From positions 273,979-337,978 of the forward strand of contig BOWN01000001.1 in NCBI GenBank assembly GCA_019649675.1: 64,000 bases of DNA, written 5' to 3'. The DNA comes from Cryomorphaceae bacterium (GTDB taxonomy: Bacteria > Bacteroidota > Bacteroidia > Flavobacteriales > UBA7430). Both the position numbers and the translations under genes were made by a program. Position 1 is the stretch's first letter. Each line of letters starts with the position of its first letter. The notes below the pieces were generated by a model. The model had not been told where the DNA came from and searched no databases. It saw only the letters and a program-made list of their open reading frames with translations. Of this stretch, positions 20,672-30,357 are shown piece after piece.

Positions 20672-21737
20672 TATAATAAGGAATTATAGGTTTTGATAGC
20701 CTGCTCAATTTGATCAATAGAACATACTTTATTAATTTCAGCCTGTCCTATATCTTTAAGTAAGGTAAAATTAATTTCAGAATCATCATTCTTTTTATCA
20801 TTTTCATCCATTCAATCAATTCCGAAAATTCCGCTCGTCAATTTGAGTTAGTGAAAAAACATTTTGAATTTTTTTGAATAACACTAGAGACATCTGTCTT
20901 TAAACCATTTGTCATTTCAGATAAAATGGTCTCAACAACCATTCCTATAGCAATAGCCTCTCCATGAAGTAAATCACTACCTTTTAATAAAGCCTGACTT
21001 TCTATTGCATGCCCTATGGTATGCCCAAAATTTAATGTTTTACGTAAACCTTTCTCTTCCCAATCCTGAAGAACAATATTATTTTTAATAGAAATGGATT
21101 GATTAAGGAGTGACAATAGGGCATCTTCATCTTTTACATCCACATTCTCTAAAAAAGACCAGTATGCTGGATCACAAATTAAAGCATGTTTATAAACCTC
21201 TGCCATACCACTCATCCAATGTCTTTCTGGTAAGGTTTTAAGAAATTCAGGAACGATAAGCACCAAATCTGGATTTCTAAACAAGCCTATTTGATTTTTA
21301 TGGCCATCTAAATCAACCGCTAACTTTCCACCTACAGATGCATCTACCTGAGACAATAGCGTGGTTGGAATATGAAAAAAACGGAGCCCTCTTTTGTATA
21401 ATGAGGCAATCATACCTCCCATATCACATACTACACCCCCACCTAAATTAACAACTAAGGCATTACGATCCGCATTAGATTCACTTAGAGTTTTCCATAC
21501 ATCATTACAAATTGAGAGGGTTTTATTATGCTCACCAGACTCAATCTCTATTAACTCAGCACCGATAAGCATCGGAACTTGTTCTATGAGATAAGGCAAA
21601 CAAAACTGAGATGAATTTTCATCGCAAAAAATAAAAACCTTAGAATACTGTTCTTGATAATCTTCAAGAATCGCATTAAATTCTTGTAAAACATCATTTC
21701 CAATATAAATAGAATACTTATCTGATTGTATTTCCAC
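20672..21737 (-). CDS. aroB: 3-dehydroquinate synthase (3' end frame-shifted)
   Basis: NAD-dependent cyclisation of DAHP to 3-dehydroquinate, the second shikimate step. Clear motifs are NLGGGVVCDMGGMIASLYKRG, IPTTLLSQVDASVGGK, GHKNQIGLF, the zinc site near MAEVYKHALI and LNFGHTIGHAIES. The frame breaks in an A-run near 20865 and again near 20815. The remaining C-terminus reads IQNVFSLTQIDERNF and then NDDSEINFTLLKDIGQAEIN, ending at 20672, which gives the normal length of about 355 residues. First gene of aroB-aroA-marC; shares a divergent region with the proline dehydrogenase gene. Confidence 0.92.
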
Positions 21738-21846
21738 AGGGTGAATCTTAATTCTAGATGCAAAGATAATAAAGCTAGGTAGACATCCTTAAAACAAAGT
21801 TAAATAATCGAAGAACATCTAATAAAATAATTAGTAGCTTTAATAG

Positions 21847-21854
21847 TATATTTG
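21847..21854 (+). promoter_or_regulatory. -7 box of the proline dehydrogenase gene
   Basis: TATATTTG fits TAnnTTTG and lies 18 bp before the ATG at 21873. No TTG is seen at the expected -33 distance, so the assignment is tentative. Confidence 0.4.
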
Positions 21855-21872
21855 CGAAAGAAAACCACAGGT

Positions 21873-23033
21873 ATGATCTCCTTTGATGACACAGAAATAG
21901 CCTTTCGATCGAAATCAAAATTTCAACTTCGAAAAGCATATTACCTATTTAAATTAATGGGTAAACCTATTCTATCTAAACTAGGAGGTGAAATTGCTAA
22001 TGTGGCAATCAAAATGCACATTCCAATCACTGGATTGATCAAAAGCACGATTTTTCAGCAATTTTGTGGTGGTGAAAGCATCGAGAATTGTTCTGATAAA
22101 ATTGACGAACTAGCAAAGCATAATATTGCAACTATTTTAGATTATTCTGTAGAAGGAAAGGCATCAGAAAAAGACTTCAAAAAAACAATGGAGGAAACAA
22201 TTGCTGTGCTTAATTTTGCACATAAAAATAAAAACATCCCCTTTGCTGTATTTAAAATTACAGGTCTTGCAAGATTCCAATTACTTGAAAAAATAAATCT
22301 CGACGAAGAACTTAGTACTGCAGAACAACAAGAATACGATCGTGTGATTCATCGCATTAATAAAATCTGCAAAAAAGCACATCAACACAAAATACCAATC
22401 ATGATTGATGCCGAAGAAAGTTGGATTCAGAATGCTATTGACTCTATTGTTGAAACGATGATGAAAACCTTTAACAAGGAGCAAGCCATCATTTACAATA
22501 CGATTCAAATGTATCGACACGATCGATTAGATTATTTGAAAAAAATACATGAAAACTCTAAAGAAGAAGGATACTTTATTGGTGTAAAATTGGTTAGAGG
22601 AGCTTATCTTGAAAAAGAAAATGAACGGGCAAAAAAAATGGGTTACCCAACACCTATTCAACCTAACAAAGAAGCATGTAACGAAGATTATGACTCAGCT
22701 TTAGAATATGCTTGTAAGAATATTCATGGAATTTCTATTTGTGCAGGAACACATAACGAAGAAAGCTCTCTACTCTTAACACGTCTTATGCAACTGTATA
22801 ACATTGAAAGGAACAATCCAAAAATATATTTTTCTCAACTCCTTGGAATGAGTGATCACATTAGCTACAACTTAGCTAATAAGGGATACAATATAGTCAA
22901 ATATGTGCCATACGGACCGGTTAAAGAAGTCCTACCTTACCTTATTCGAAGAGCAGAAGAAAACAGATCTATTGCTGGGCAAACGGGTAGGGAATTGAAT
23001 CTTATTATACAGGAAATAAAAAGAAGAAAATAA
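21873..23033 (+). CDS. Proline dehydrogenase
   Basis: A flavoenzyme that oxidises proline to pyrroline-5-carboxylate for catabolism or osmolyte turnover. The protein is 386 residues from ATG 21873, chosen over an upstream TTG because MISFDDTEIAF is a typical beginning and the TTG overlaps a -7 box. Barrel motifs are visible: ATILDYSVEGK, IPIMIDAEESW, GVKLVRGAYLEKE, ICAGTHNEES, YFSQLLGMSDH and VKYVPYGPVKEVLPYLIRRAEEN. It is a monofunctional ProDH of the Bacteroidetes type without the P5C dehydrogenase part of PutA. Confidence 0.93.
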   Translation: MISFDDTEIAFRSKSKFQLRKAYYLFKLMGKPILSKLGGEIANVAIKMHIPITGLIKSTIFQQFCGGESIENCSDKIDELAKHNIATILDYSVEGKASEKDFKKTMEETIAVLNFAHKNKNIPFAVFKITGLARFQLLEKINLDEELSTAEQQEYDRVIHRINKICKKAHQHKIPIMIDAEESWIQNAIDSIVETMMKTFNKEQAIIYNTIQMYRHDRLDYLKKIHENSKEEGYFIGVKLVRGAYLEKENERAKKMGYPTPIQPNKEACNEDYDSALEYACKNIHGISICAGTHNEESSLLLTRLMQLYNIERNNPKIYFSQLLGMSDHISYNLANKGYNIVKYVPYGPVKEVLPYLIRRAEENRSIAGQTGRELNLIIQEIKRRK

Positions 23034-23046
23034 AATTAATAAAAAG

Positions 23047-23427
23047 TTATTTACATTTACAATCTGTAACATCTATATTAACTATAGTAGACGTACTATC
23101 ACAATCATCAACTTTAAATTTAGAAAACTTTTCTCCCGTAACTTCAATAAGATACGTCCTACACTTTCCACCTACATCACTCCCAGTAAAATCTACATCT
23201 AAATCTGTATCGTAAAAGACCTGTTCAAATGAACTCTCTGTCATACTTATGCAATTTAGCTGACAAAGTGCCTTTTCTGAAAACTGAAACGCTTGACCTC
23301 GCAAATGTTTTAAGGTACGTGCGTTTGGCAAATAAGAAAATTCAATGTCTCGATCTCCAAAAAAGAAAATGGACACAATTACGCCAAGACCTACACCAAA
23401 TAGATATAAAAAAAATCGTCTTACCAC
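23047..23427 (-). CDS. Small membrane-anchored protein, DUF4258-like
   Basis: A 126-residue protein with one N-terminal hydrophobic segment (FFLYLFGVGLGVIVSIFFF) and then a periplasmic part with LPNARTLKHLR, FSEKALCQLNC and a Cys-rich end (DDCDSTSTIVNIDVTDCKCK). The LPNAR..KHLR motif and size recall DUF4258 proteins found next to alanine dehydrogenase in Flavobacteriia. It starts 9 bp after the alanine dehydrogenase stop and is the last gene of that operon. Function unknown. Confidence 0.65.
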   Translation of the reverse strand: MVRRFFLYLFGVGLGVIVSIFFFGDRDIEFSYLPNARTLKHLRGQAFQFSEKALCQLNCISMTESSFEQVFYDTDLDVDFTGSDVGGKCRTYLIEVTGEKFSKFKVDDCDSTSTIVNIDVTDCKCK

Positions 23428-23436
23428 AGCTCTAAA

Positions 23437-24648
23437 TTAATAACCCAAAAGAAGTCGTATTTCTTTATGTGGCAAATCAAACCAAGTACCAATACCTCTA
23501 TTAGTAATGATGCCGTTATAAACATACACCCCACCTCTGATATTTGGAGATCGCAACAACATACCTTTTACACCTCCACCTTCTCCAACTTCTAAAAGCA
23601 GGGGGGCTAAGATATTACTCAAAGAAAAAGAAGCGGTTTTTGCAACACGTGATGCAATATTCGGAACACCATAATGAATAACGTCATGCTTAATAAAAGT
23701 AGGAGATTCATGCGTAGTAAGTTCTGAAGTTTCAAAACAACCTCCCTGATCAATACTGACATCTACAATCACAGACTTAGGCTTCATTTTTTGAACCATT
23801 TCATCAGAAATAACACATGGTGTTCTTCCCTCTTTTGCCCGCAAAGCACCAATAGCTACATCAGCTCTTTTTAAAGCTTTTTCTAAAACTTTAGGCTGCA
23901 TAATGGAAGTTGCTATAGGGAAATTCAAGTCACTTTGCATTCTTCGTAAACGTGCAACTGAGTTATCAAACACACTCACCAATGCACCTAAACCGACGGC
24001 AGAACGAGCCGCATACTCAGCAACAGTACCAGCACCTATAATCACAACACGGGTAGGTTTAACACCAGGAATACCTCCCATAAGAAGACCTCTACCACCA
24101 GAAAAAGTACTCAATAATTCAGCAGCAATAAGTATCGATGAGGTACCTGCTATTTCACCCATTGATCGAACAATAGGAAAAACCTGTGCTTCGTCTTTAA
24201 TGTAATCAAAAGCAACTGCTGTAACCTTCTTATCCATTAATTTTTTAAAATATTCTGCCTTCTGAGTCTTTAACTGAAGTGCAGAAATCAAACACTGATT
24301 ATGTTTAAAGTAATCCAATTCCTCAAGTGATGGCGGCTCAACTTTGAGTATAATATCTGCTTCATACACCTCCTTAACATTAAGACATATTTTTGCACCA
24401 GCTTCACTATACTCCTGATCTGAAAATGAGCTTGAAAGTCCTAGATTTGACTCAACATAGACTTTATGACCATTACTCACCAATAATGCAACTGCCTCTG
24501 GAACCAAGGGTACTCTTTTTTCTTGAAAGGCACATTCTTTTGGAATACCAATGAAAAGAGACTCTCTCTTAGTTGAATGCTCCAACACTTCAGGCTGTGG
24601 CATCAAAAACTCGTCATTTAAAAAACTTAAAATATCAGGCTTACTCAT
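23437..24648 (-). CDS. ald: Alanine dehydrogenase
   Basis: NAD-dependent interconversion of alanine with pyruvate and ammonia. The 403-residue protein has GIPKECAFQEKRVPLVPEAV near the N-terminus, VAFDYIKDE, the Rossmann motif VVIIGAGTVAEYAARSAVGLGA, and VDVSIDQGGCFETS. It carries a roughly 30-residue extension before the core, common in Bacteroidetes homologues. It lies 2 bp downstream of tsaE in a porX-tsaE-ald-DUF4258 operon. Confidence 0.92.
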   Translation of the reverse strand: MSKPDILSFLNDEFLMPQPEVLEHSTKRESLFIGIPKECAFQEKRVPLVPEAVALLVSNGHKVYVESNLGLSSSFSDQEYSEAGAKICLNVKEVYEADIILKVEPPSLEELDYFKHNQCLISALQLKTQKAEYFKKLMDKKVTAVAFDYIKDEAQVFPIVRSMGEIAGTSSILIAAELLSTFSGGRGLLMGGIPGVKPTRVVIIGAGTVAEYAARSAVGLGALVSVFDNSVARLRRMQSDLNFPIATSIMQPKVLEKALKRADVAIGALRAKEGRTPCVISDEMVQKMKPKSVIVDVSIDQGGCFETSELTTHESPTFIKHDVIHYGVPNIASRVAKTASFSLSNILAPLLLEVGEGGGVKGMLLRSPNIRGGVYVYNGIITNRGIGTWFDLPHKEIRLLLGY

Positions 24649-24650
24649 TT

Positions 24651-25073
24651 TCAGGACTTAATTTCTTCTATTGTAAATATACGCATATTTGCCTCAGACT
24701 CGATATGAATCCGCAACAGGTTTTCAGGTAATAAGTTAGCAATTTTTTCCGGCCATTCAATAAAACAGTAATGATTCGAATAAAAATAATTCTCATAACC
24801 CATATCATAAGCTTCATTTTCATCTTTTATTCTATAAAAATCGAAATGAAAAATCATTTGATTACCTCGAGCTTCATATTCATTTACAATTGCATATGTT
24901 GGACTATTAACGAAAGATGGATCAACACCTAACTCTTGACACAAATATTTAATAAATGTGGTTTTACCAGCACTCATATCACCATAAAATGCAATGACTC
25001 TATTTGAATACACTTTTACAATCTTTGATGCCAAAGCAGGCAATTCTTCAATAGAATTAATTATTACTCTCAT
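24651..25073 (-). CDS. tsaE: tRNA threonylcarbamoyladenosine biosynthesis ATPase TsaE
   Basis: An ATPase needed with TsaB and TsaD for the t6A modification of ANN-decoding tRNAs. The 140-residue protein has a Walker A motif GDMSAGKTT (residues 31-39; usual form GDLGAGKTT), then NSPTYAIVNEY, FHFDFYRI and FIEWPE. I chose ATG 25073 over a start 30 bp upstream because it gives the normal N-terminus and overlaps the porX stop by one base (TAATG), a sign of coupling. Confidence 0.92.
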   Translation of the reverse strand: MRVIINSIEELPALASKIVKVYSNRVIAFYGDMSAGKTTFIKYLCQELGVDPSFVNSPTYAIVNEYEARGNQMIFHFDFYRIKDENEAYDMGYENYFYSNHYCFIEWPEKIANLLPENLLRIHIESEANMRIFTIEEIKS

Positions 25074-26623
25074 TATCTTGGAGATAAACGAATAAATGGA
25101 CAAATCATCTCTTCCATAGAGATGCCACCATGTTGATAAGTATCTCTGAAATACTTCACGAAATGATTATAATTATTCGGATATGTTAAATACAAGTTTT
25201 CTTTTGCAAAGATATAACTTGAAGTTAAATTTACAGCTGGTAAAAAATACTCCTCAGGATTTTTCATAACCATGACATCTTTATCTTGATACTGGAGTCT
25301 TCTTCCTGATTTATATCTCAAATTTGCAGATGTTTCTTTATCTCCTATAACTTTGGATGGCACACCAACATTTATTGTACCATGATCAGTAGTTAAAAAA
25401 AGACGAGATCCACTTACTGCAATCTTCTTAAGCATCTCTAACAAACTTGAATTTTTAAACCAGGTTTTGGTTAAATCTCTGTATGACTTATCATTTCCAG
25501 CTAACTCTCTAATCATATCCATATCTGTTTTAGAGTGCGACAACATATCAACAAAATTGTATACAATTACATTTAAATCATTTTGAAGCAAATTATTAAA
25601 CTGCTGAAGCAACTTCTCTCCATATTGCTGTTTCACTACTTTATGATAAACCATCTTTGTTTTACCGACCCCTAACCGCTGCAATTGATCTTCTAAAAAC
25701 TCTTTTTCATATAAATTCTTCCCCCCTTCTTCATGATCATTTTTCCATAAATTTGGAAAGCGTTTTGAAATCTCCAAAGGAGTCAATCCTGAAAAAATAG
25801 AATTTCTAGAATATTGTGTTGCTGTAGGTAAAATACTAAAGAATGTAGATTCTTCATCTATCGTAAACCATTCCTCTATAATAGGTTGAAGTATTTTCCA
25901 CTGATCGTATCTCAAATTATCAATGAGCAAAAAAAAGTTTGGTTTATTATTTAATAAATTCGGGAACACTTTTTTCTTCATCAAAGTATGTGAAAGTGTA
26001 GGTGTTTCATCTCCATCTTTTAACCATGACTTATAATGAGACTTAACATATTTAAAAAACTGTGAATTTGCTTCATTTTTTTGTATTTCTAAAATTTCAA
26101 GCATTCCAGAAGCATCAATTTTATCTAATTCAACCTCCCAATGAACAAGCTTTTGATAAATCTCTACCCATTGTTTCAAACTTCTTACATCTAGCAAAGC
26201 CATACTGATTTCTCGGAACTCTTTTTGATAATCTGACGTCACCTTTTGATTTACTAAACGCTTGGTATCTAAATTCTTCTTTAGAGAGAGTAATATTTGA
26301 TGTGGATTTACAGGTTTAATTAAATAATCGGATATTTTTGACCCCAAAGCTTCTTCCATAATATACTCTTCTTCACTTTTGGTAATCATTACAACAGGTA
26401 TATTATGATTTTCATAAATTAGATTCAAAGTCTCTAGACCAGAAATTCCAGGCATATTCTCATCTAAAAAAATAATATCATACACCTCACTATCAATCAT
26501 ATCCAAAGCATCTTCCCCATTATTTGCAGTTGACAAGACATAACCTTTACGCTCTAAAAAAAGAATATGTGGTTTCAATAATTCAATTTCATCATCCACC
26601 CAAAGTATCTTAACTTTTTCCAT
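25073..26623 (-). CDS. porX: PorX, response regulator/PglZ protein controlling type IX secretion
   Basis: PorX pairs with the sensor PorY to control T9SS genes. Residues 1-125 form a receiver domain with acidic pocket Asp10/Asp11, phospho-acceptor Asp54 in FLDENMPG, and LIKPVNP. After a helical linker comes a PglZ phosphatase-like domain (FFLLIDNLRYDQW, SILPTATQYSRNSIFSGL, VVYN-type VIVYNFVDMLSHSKTD, FLTTDHGTINV). At 516 residues it has the usual length and lacks a DNA-binding domain. It heads the porX-tsaE-ald operon. The secreted proteins at both ends of the window would depend on it indirectly. Confidence 0.93.
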   Translation of the reverse strand: MEKVKILWVDDEIELLKPHILFLERKGYVLSTANNGEDALDMIDSEVYDIIFLDENMPGISGLETLNLIYENHNIPVVMITKSEEEYIMEEALGSKISDYLIKPVNPHQILLSLKKNLDTKRLVNQKVTSDYQKEFREISMALLDVRSLKQWVEIYQKLVHWEVELDKIDASGMLEILEIQKNEANSQFFKYVKSHYKSWLKDGDETPTLSHTLMKKKVFPNLLNNKPNFFLLIDNLRYDQWKILQPIIEEWFTIDEESTFFSILPTATQYSRNSIFSGLTPLEISKRFPNLWKNDHEEGGKNLYEKEFLEDQLQRLGVGKTKMVYHKVVKQQYGEKLLQQFNNLLQNDLNVIVYNFVDMLSHSKTDMDMIRELAGNDKSYRDLTKTWFKNSSLLEMLKKIAVSGSRLFLTTDHGTINVGVPSKVIGDKETSANLRYKSGRRLQYQDKDVMVMKNPEEYFLPAVNLTSSYIFAKENLYLTYPNNYNHFVKYFRDTYQHGGISMEEMICPFIRLSPR

Positions 26624-26674
26624 AGATATTTACTACTTTAGTTTTTTGTACTAATTTGACTAAAATTACTAAAA

Positions 26675-27919
26675 TTGAGGGCCATTAATGCTAATAAAAC
26701 AAAAATTCTTAACGATCCAATTTACGGGTTCACCAATATTTCTGATGCTCTCATCTTCGATCTTGTTGAACACCCCATCTTTCAAAGATTGCGTCGCATT
26801 TCTCAGTTAGGACTAACTTATCTAGTATATCCTGGAGCTTATCACACAAGATTTCATCATGCACTAGGTGCTATGCATCTAATGCAAAAAGCAATTTCAA
26901 CACTAAAAAGTAAAGGCCACGAAATCACTTTAGATGAAGAACAAGCAGTACTCATAGCAATTCTTCTACATGATGTAGGACACGGCCCATTTTCACATGC
27001 TCTGGAGCACAGTATTGTATCCGGAATAAACCACGAAAATATCTCCATGTTAATCATGGACAAACTTAACGAGGAATTTAAAGGAAAATTGTCTCTAGCA
27101 ATCAAAATATTTAGAAATCAATACTCAAAAGTATTTTTACACCAACTTATCTCAAGTCAATTAGATGTTGATCGACTTGACTATCTTAAAAGAGATAGCT
27201 TTTATTCTGGAGTATCTGAAGGGATTATTAATGAAGATCGAATAATTAGTATGCTCAATGTAAGTAATGGTAATCTAGTCGTAGATGCTAAAGCCATTTA
27301 TTCAATTGAAAAATTTATTATTGCTCGTAGACTCATGTACTGGCAAGTATACCTTCACAAAACTGTTTTATCGGCAGAATTCAGTCTAGTTCAAGCATTA
27401 AAGAGAGCTAAAACACTAGTGAAAAATGGCGTAGACATCTTTAGCACTTCAGCATTACGAGAATTTTTACAAAACGATCATTCACTCGAAAATTTCAAAA
27501 TCAATGCTAAACTATTGGATTTGTTTTGTCAACTCGATGATATTGACATCATGAGCTCTATCAAAGAATGGACTCAACACCCAGACACTGTGTTATCAGT
27601 TCTTAGCAAGAATATTATTGAAAGAAGACTTTTAAAAATAGAACTTCAAGACAATAAATTTGATACTTTATACGTTACTAATATAAGAGATAAAGTAGCA
27701 AAAAATTACGGAATTGACTCAGAAAATTGCTCGCATTTAGTCTTTACAAATCAAATAGAAAACAAAGCCTATAATCCCAAAAAAGATAAAATAAATTTAC
27801 TTTTTAAAGATGGGAGAATTGTTGATATTGCAGGGGCATCTGACCAACTAAACATTTCTGTTTTAGGGCAAACGGTTACAAAACACTTTCTATGCTATCC
27901 AAAAGACTGTATCATATAG
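26675..27919 (+). CDS. HD-domain phosphohydrolase (SAMHD1-like)
   Basis: A 414-residue metal-dependent phosphohydrolase. The HD motifs are visible: RFHHALGAMHLM, ILLHDVGHGPFSHALEH and SSQLDVDRLDYLKRDSFYSGV, the last typical of SAMHD1/dGTPase-like proteins. The upstream frame has a stop at 26657 and no ATG before residue 60, so translation probably starts at TTG 26675 (LRAINANKTKILNDPIYGF). It precedes lpxD by 22 bp, a neighbourhood conserved across Bacteroidetes. The substrate is unproven; dNTPs are the family guess. Confidence 0.88.
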   Translation: MRAINANKTKILNDPIYGFTNISDALIFDLVEHPIFQRLRRISQLGLTYLVYPGAYHTRFHHALGAMHLMQKAISTLKSKGHEITLDEEQAVLIAILLHDVGHGPFSHALEHSIVSGINHENISMLIMDKLNEEFKGKLSLAIKIFRNQYSKVFLHQLISSQLDVDRLDYLKRDSFYSGVSEGIINEDRIISMLNVSNGNLVVDAKAIYSIEKFIIARRLMYWQVYLHKTVLSAEFSLVQALKRAKTLVKNGVDIFSTSALREFLQNDHSLENFKINAKLLDLFCQLDDIDIMSSIKEWTQHPDTVLSVLSKNIIERRLLKIELQDNKFDTLYVTNIRDKVAKNYGIDSENCSHLVFTNQIENKAYNPKKDKINLLFKDGRIVDIAGASDQLNISVLGQTVTKHFLCYPKDCII

Positions 27920-27941
27920 AAAAATTGTAATTTAGCGGTAT

Positions 27942-28967
27942 ATGGAATTTACAATAAGTAAAATTGCAGAGATGCTTAATGGTGAAGTTATAGGAAATCC
28001 AAATATTTGGATAAATCAACTCACTAAAATAGAAGAAGGATGCGAACATTCCTTATCATTTTTATCCAATCCAAAATATACTGAACACATCTATAAAACG
28101 AAGTCGTCTGCAGTAATCGTAGATAAAGATTTCGTCCCTCATCAAAAGATAAATACAACACTTATAAAAGTTAAGGATGCGTATGCTTCTTTTGCACAGC
28201 TTCTAAGAATCGTCGAGGATATTCAAAAAAAAAGAGAAGGTATAGAACAACCATGTTTCATTGATGAAACAGCTGTAATTGATGAAAATATTTATATAGG
28301 TGCATTTTCTTACATAGGTAAAAATGTCCGAATTGGGAAAAACGTTCATATTTACCCTCAATGCTATATAGGAGATCATGTCACAATTAAAAACAACTCT
28401 ACTCTATATACCGGAGTAAAAGTCTACCACAACTGTCATATCGATAAAAATAGTACCATACATTCAGGATCAGTAATTGGATCAGATGGATTTGGGTTTG
28501 CTCCAAATACTGATAGAGCCTATGATAAAATCCCTCAAATCGGAAATGTCATCATTAAAGAAGACGTTGAAATTGGAGCCAACACATGCATCGATAGAGC
28601 TACTATGGGATCAACAATAATTCATAAAGGTGTTAAACTTGATAATATGATTCAAGTGGCTCACAATGTTGAAATTGGAGAAAACACTGTTATTGCTTCT
28701 CATACTGCTATAGCAGGTTCTAGTAAGATTGGTAAAAATTGCATGATTGGTGGCCAAGTTGCTATAGCGGGACACCTTACAATCGGAAATCATGTTAAGA
28801 TTGCTGGTAAAACGGGAATTGCAAAAAGTGTAACAAAAGATGGAGAAATTTTACAAGGTCCATTAGCCTTTAATTTAAAAGACTTTCAACGTTCCTATAT
28901 TTTCTTCAGACAATTACCGATGCTTGCTAAAAGAATTGAAAAATTAGAAAAAGAATTCATATTGTAA
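27942..28967 (+). CDS. lpxD: UDP-3-O-acylglucosamine N-acyltransferase LpxD
   Basis: Transfers the N-linked hydroxyacyl chain in lipid A synthesis (third step). The 341-residue protein has an N-terminal uridine-binding part (LTKIEEGCEHSLSFLSNPKY), then left-handed beta-helix hexapeptide repeats, with the catalytic His in IQVAHNVEIGENTVIA and SVIGSDGFGFAP just before. The C-terminus ends in RQLPMLAKRIEKLEKEF, the usual LpxD helix. It is followed 3 bp later by lpxC-fabZ. Confidence 0.95.
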   Translation: MEFTISKIAEMLNGEVIGNPNIWINQLTKIEEGCEHSLSFLSNPKYTEHIYKTKSSAVIVDKDFVPHQKINTTLIKVKDAYASFAQLLRIVEDIQKKREGIEQPCFIDETAVIDENIYIGAFSYIGKNVRIGKNVHIYPQCYIGDHVTIKNNSTLYTGVKVYHNCHIDKNSTIHSGSVIGSDGFGFAPNTDRAYDKIPQIGNVIIKEDVEIGANTCIDRATMGSTIIHKGVKLDNMIQVAHNVEIGENTVIASHTAIAGSSKIGKNCMIGGQVAIAGHLTIGNHVKIAGKTGIAKSVTKDGEILQGPLAFNLKDFQRSYIFFRQLPMLAKRIEKLEKEFIL

Positions 28968-28970
28968 CAA

Positions 28971-30356
28971 ATGGATCATCAACTGACTATAAAAAATGAG
29001 ATTAGTATTAGTGGCGTTGGTTTACATACAGGCAATAACGTAACCTTGAATTTTAAACCGGCACCAGCAAACCACGGTATTTCATTTAAACGGATCGACC
29101 TTAAATCACAGCCTATAATTGAAGCAAGTGCATCATATGTTACCGATACTGAAAGAAGTACTACCATCTGCAAAGATGGAGTTAAAATTCAAACTCCAGA
29201 ACATTTTTTAGCTGCATGTGCTGGCTTAAAAATTGATAACATTTTGATTGAAATTGATGCAGAAGAACTTCCCATTTTAGATGGAAGTTCTGTTGAGTAC
29301 ATAAAATGTTTAAAAAAAGCTGAACTTCATAAACAAAATGCAGTACGAAAGTATTTTGTTATTAAAGAAGAAATAAATTATGAAGACCCAAAAACTGGGG
29401 CTAAAATTCGGGCATTACCTGCAGATGAGCTTAGCATTAGTATTCAAATTGATTATAAATCTAAAGTTTTAGGAAATCAAACAGCAGAATTAAAAAATAT
29501 TGAGCAATTTGAAACCGAATTTTCTGATGCTCGAACATTTTGTTTTTTACATGAACTTGAATTACTTTCCAAAAATGACCTTATAAAAGGAGGCGATTTA
29601 AGTAATGCCATTGTTTATGTTGAACGAGAAACAGATGAAAATGAATTAAAAAGAATTGGGAAATTATTCAACATAAAATCAATTAAAATTTCTGAAGATG
29701 GTTGTTTAAATAACTTAAATCTTAAGTACAATAACGAAGCAGCAAGACACAAATTACTTGATGTTATTGGAGATTTAATGCTCATCGGAATGCCCATAAA
29801 AGGGCAAATCATTGCCCACAAACCTGGCCACTTATTAAATACTACATTTTCAAAAATCATGAAAGACCTAATCAAAAAAGAGAAAAATAAAGCACCTCAT
29901 TACGATGTTAATAAAAGTCCTGTGATGGATATTCATCAAATCATGGAAACACTTCCTCACCGTCCACCTTTTTTATTGGTAGATAAAATTATTGAATTAA
30001 CAGACACTAAGGTAGACGGTTTGAAAAATGTAACCATGAATGAACCCTTTTTTCAAGGACACTTCCCAGGTTCTCCTGTTATGCCTGGAGTGCTTCAAAT
30101 TGAGGCTATGGCACAAGCTGGAGGGATACTGGTTCTCAATACCGTTCCTGATCCAAAAAACTATTTAACCTATTTTATGAAAATTGACAAAGTTAAATTC
30201 AAACAAAAAGTTCTACCAGGAGATACTTTGATCTTCGAAATGGAATTAATAAGTCCGATAAGAAGAGGTATTTGTCATATGTTTGGTAAAACTTATGTAG
30301 GGGAAAAATTAGTTATGGAAGGGGAACTAATGGCACAAATTGTTAAAAAAAAATAA
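28971..30356 (+). CDS. lpxC-fabZ: Bifunctional UDP-3-O-acyl-GlcNAc deacetylase / 3-hydroxyacyl-ACP dehydratase
   Basis: A fusion typical of Bacteroidetes. Residues 1 to about 305 are LpxC, the zinc deacetylase committing to lipid [11 protein letters not shown] and [12 protein letters not shown] supply zinc ligands, and HKPGH follows. Residues about 318-461 are FabZ, which dehydrates hydroxyacyl-ACP: [39 protein letters not shown] with the catalytic His and Glu. Both active sites appear intact. The fusion couples hydroxyacyl use in lipid A with fatty acid elongation. lpxA follows after one base. Confidence 0.96.
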   Translation: MDHQLTIKNEISISGVGLHTGNNVTLNFKPAPANHGISFKRIDLKSQPIIEASASYVTDTERSTTICKDGVKIQTPEHFLAACAGLKIDNILIEIDAEELPILDGSSVEYIKCLKKAELHKQNAVRKYFVIKEEINYEDPKTGAKIRALPADELSISIQIDYKSKVLGNQTAELKNIEQFETEFSDARTFCFLHELELLSKNDLIKGGDLSNAIVYVERETDENELKRIGKLFNIKSIKISEDGCLNNLNLKYNNEAARHKLLDVIGDLMLIGMPIKGQIIAHKPGHLLNTTFSKIMKDLIKKEKNKAPHYDVNKSPVMDIHQIMETLPHRPPFLLVDKIIELTDTKVDGLKNVTMNEPFFQGHFPGSPVMPGVLQIEAMAQAGGILVLNTVPDPKNYLTYFMKIDKVKFKQKVLPGDTLIFEMELISPIRRGICHMFGKTYVGEKLVMEGELMAQIVKKK

Positions 30357-30357
30357 T

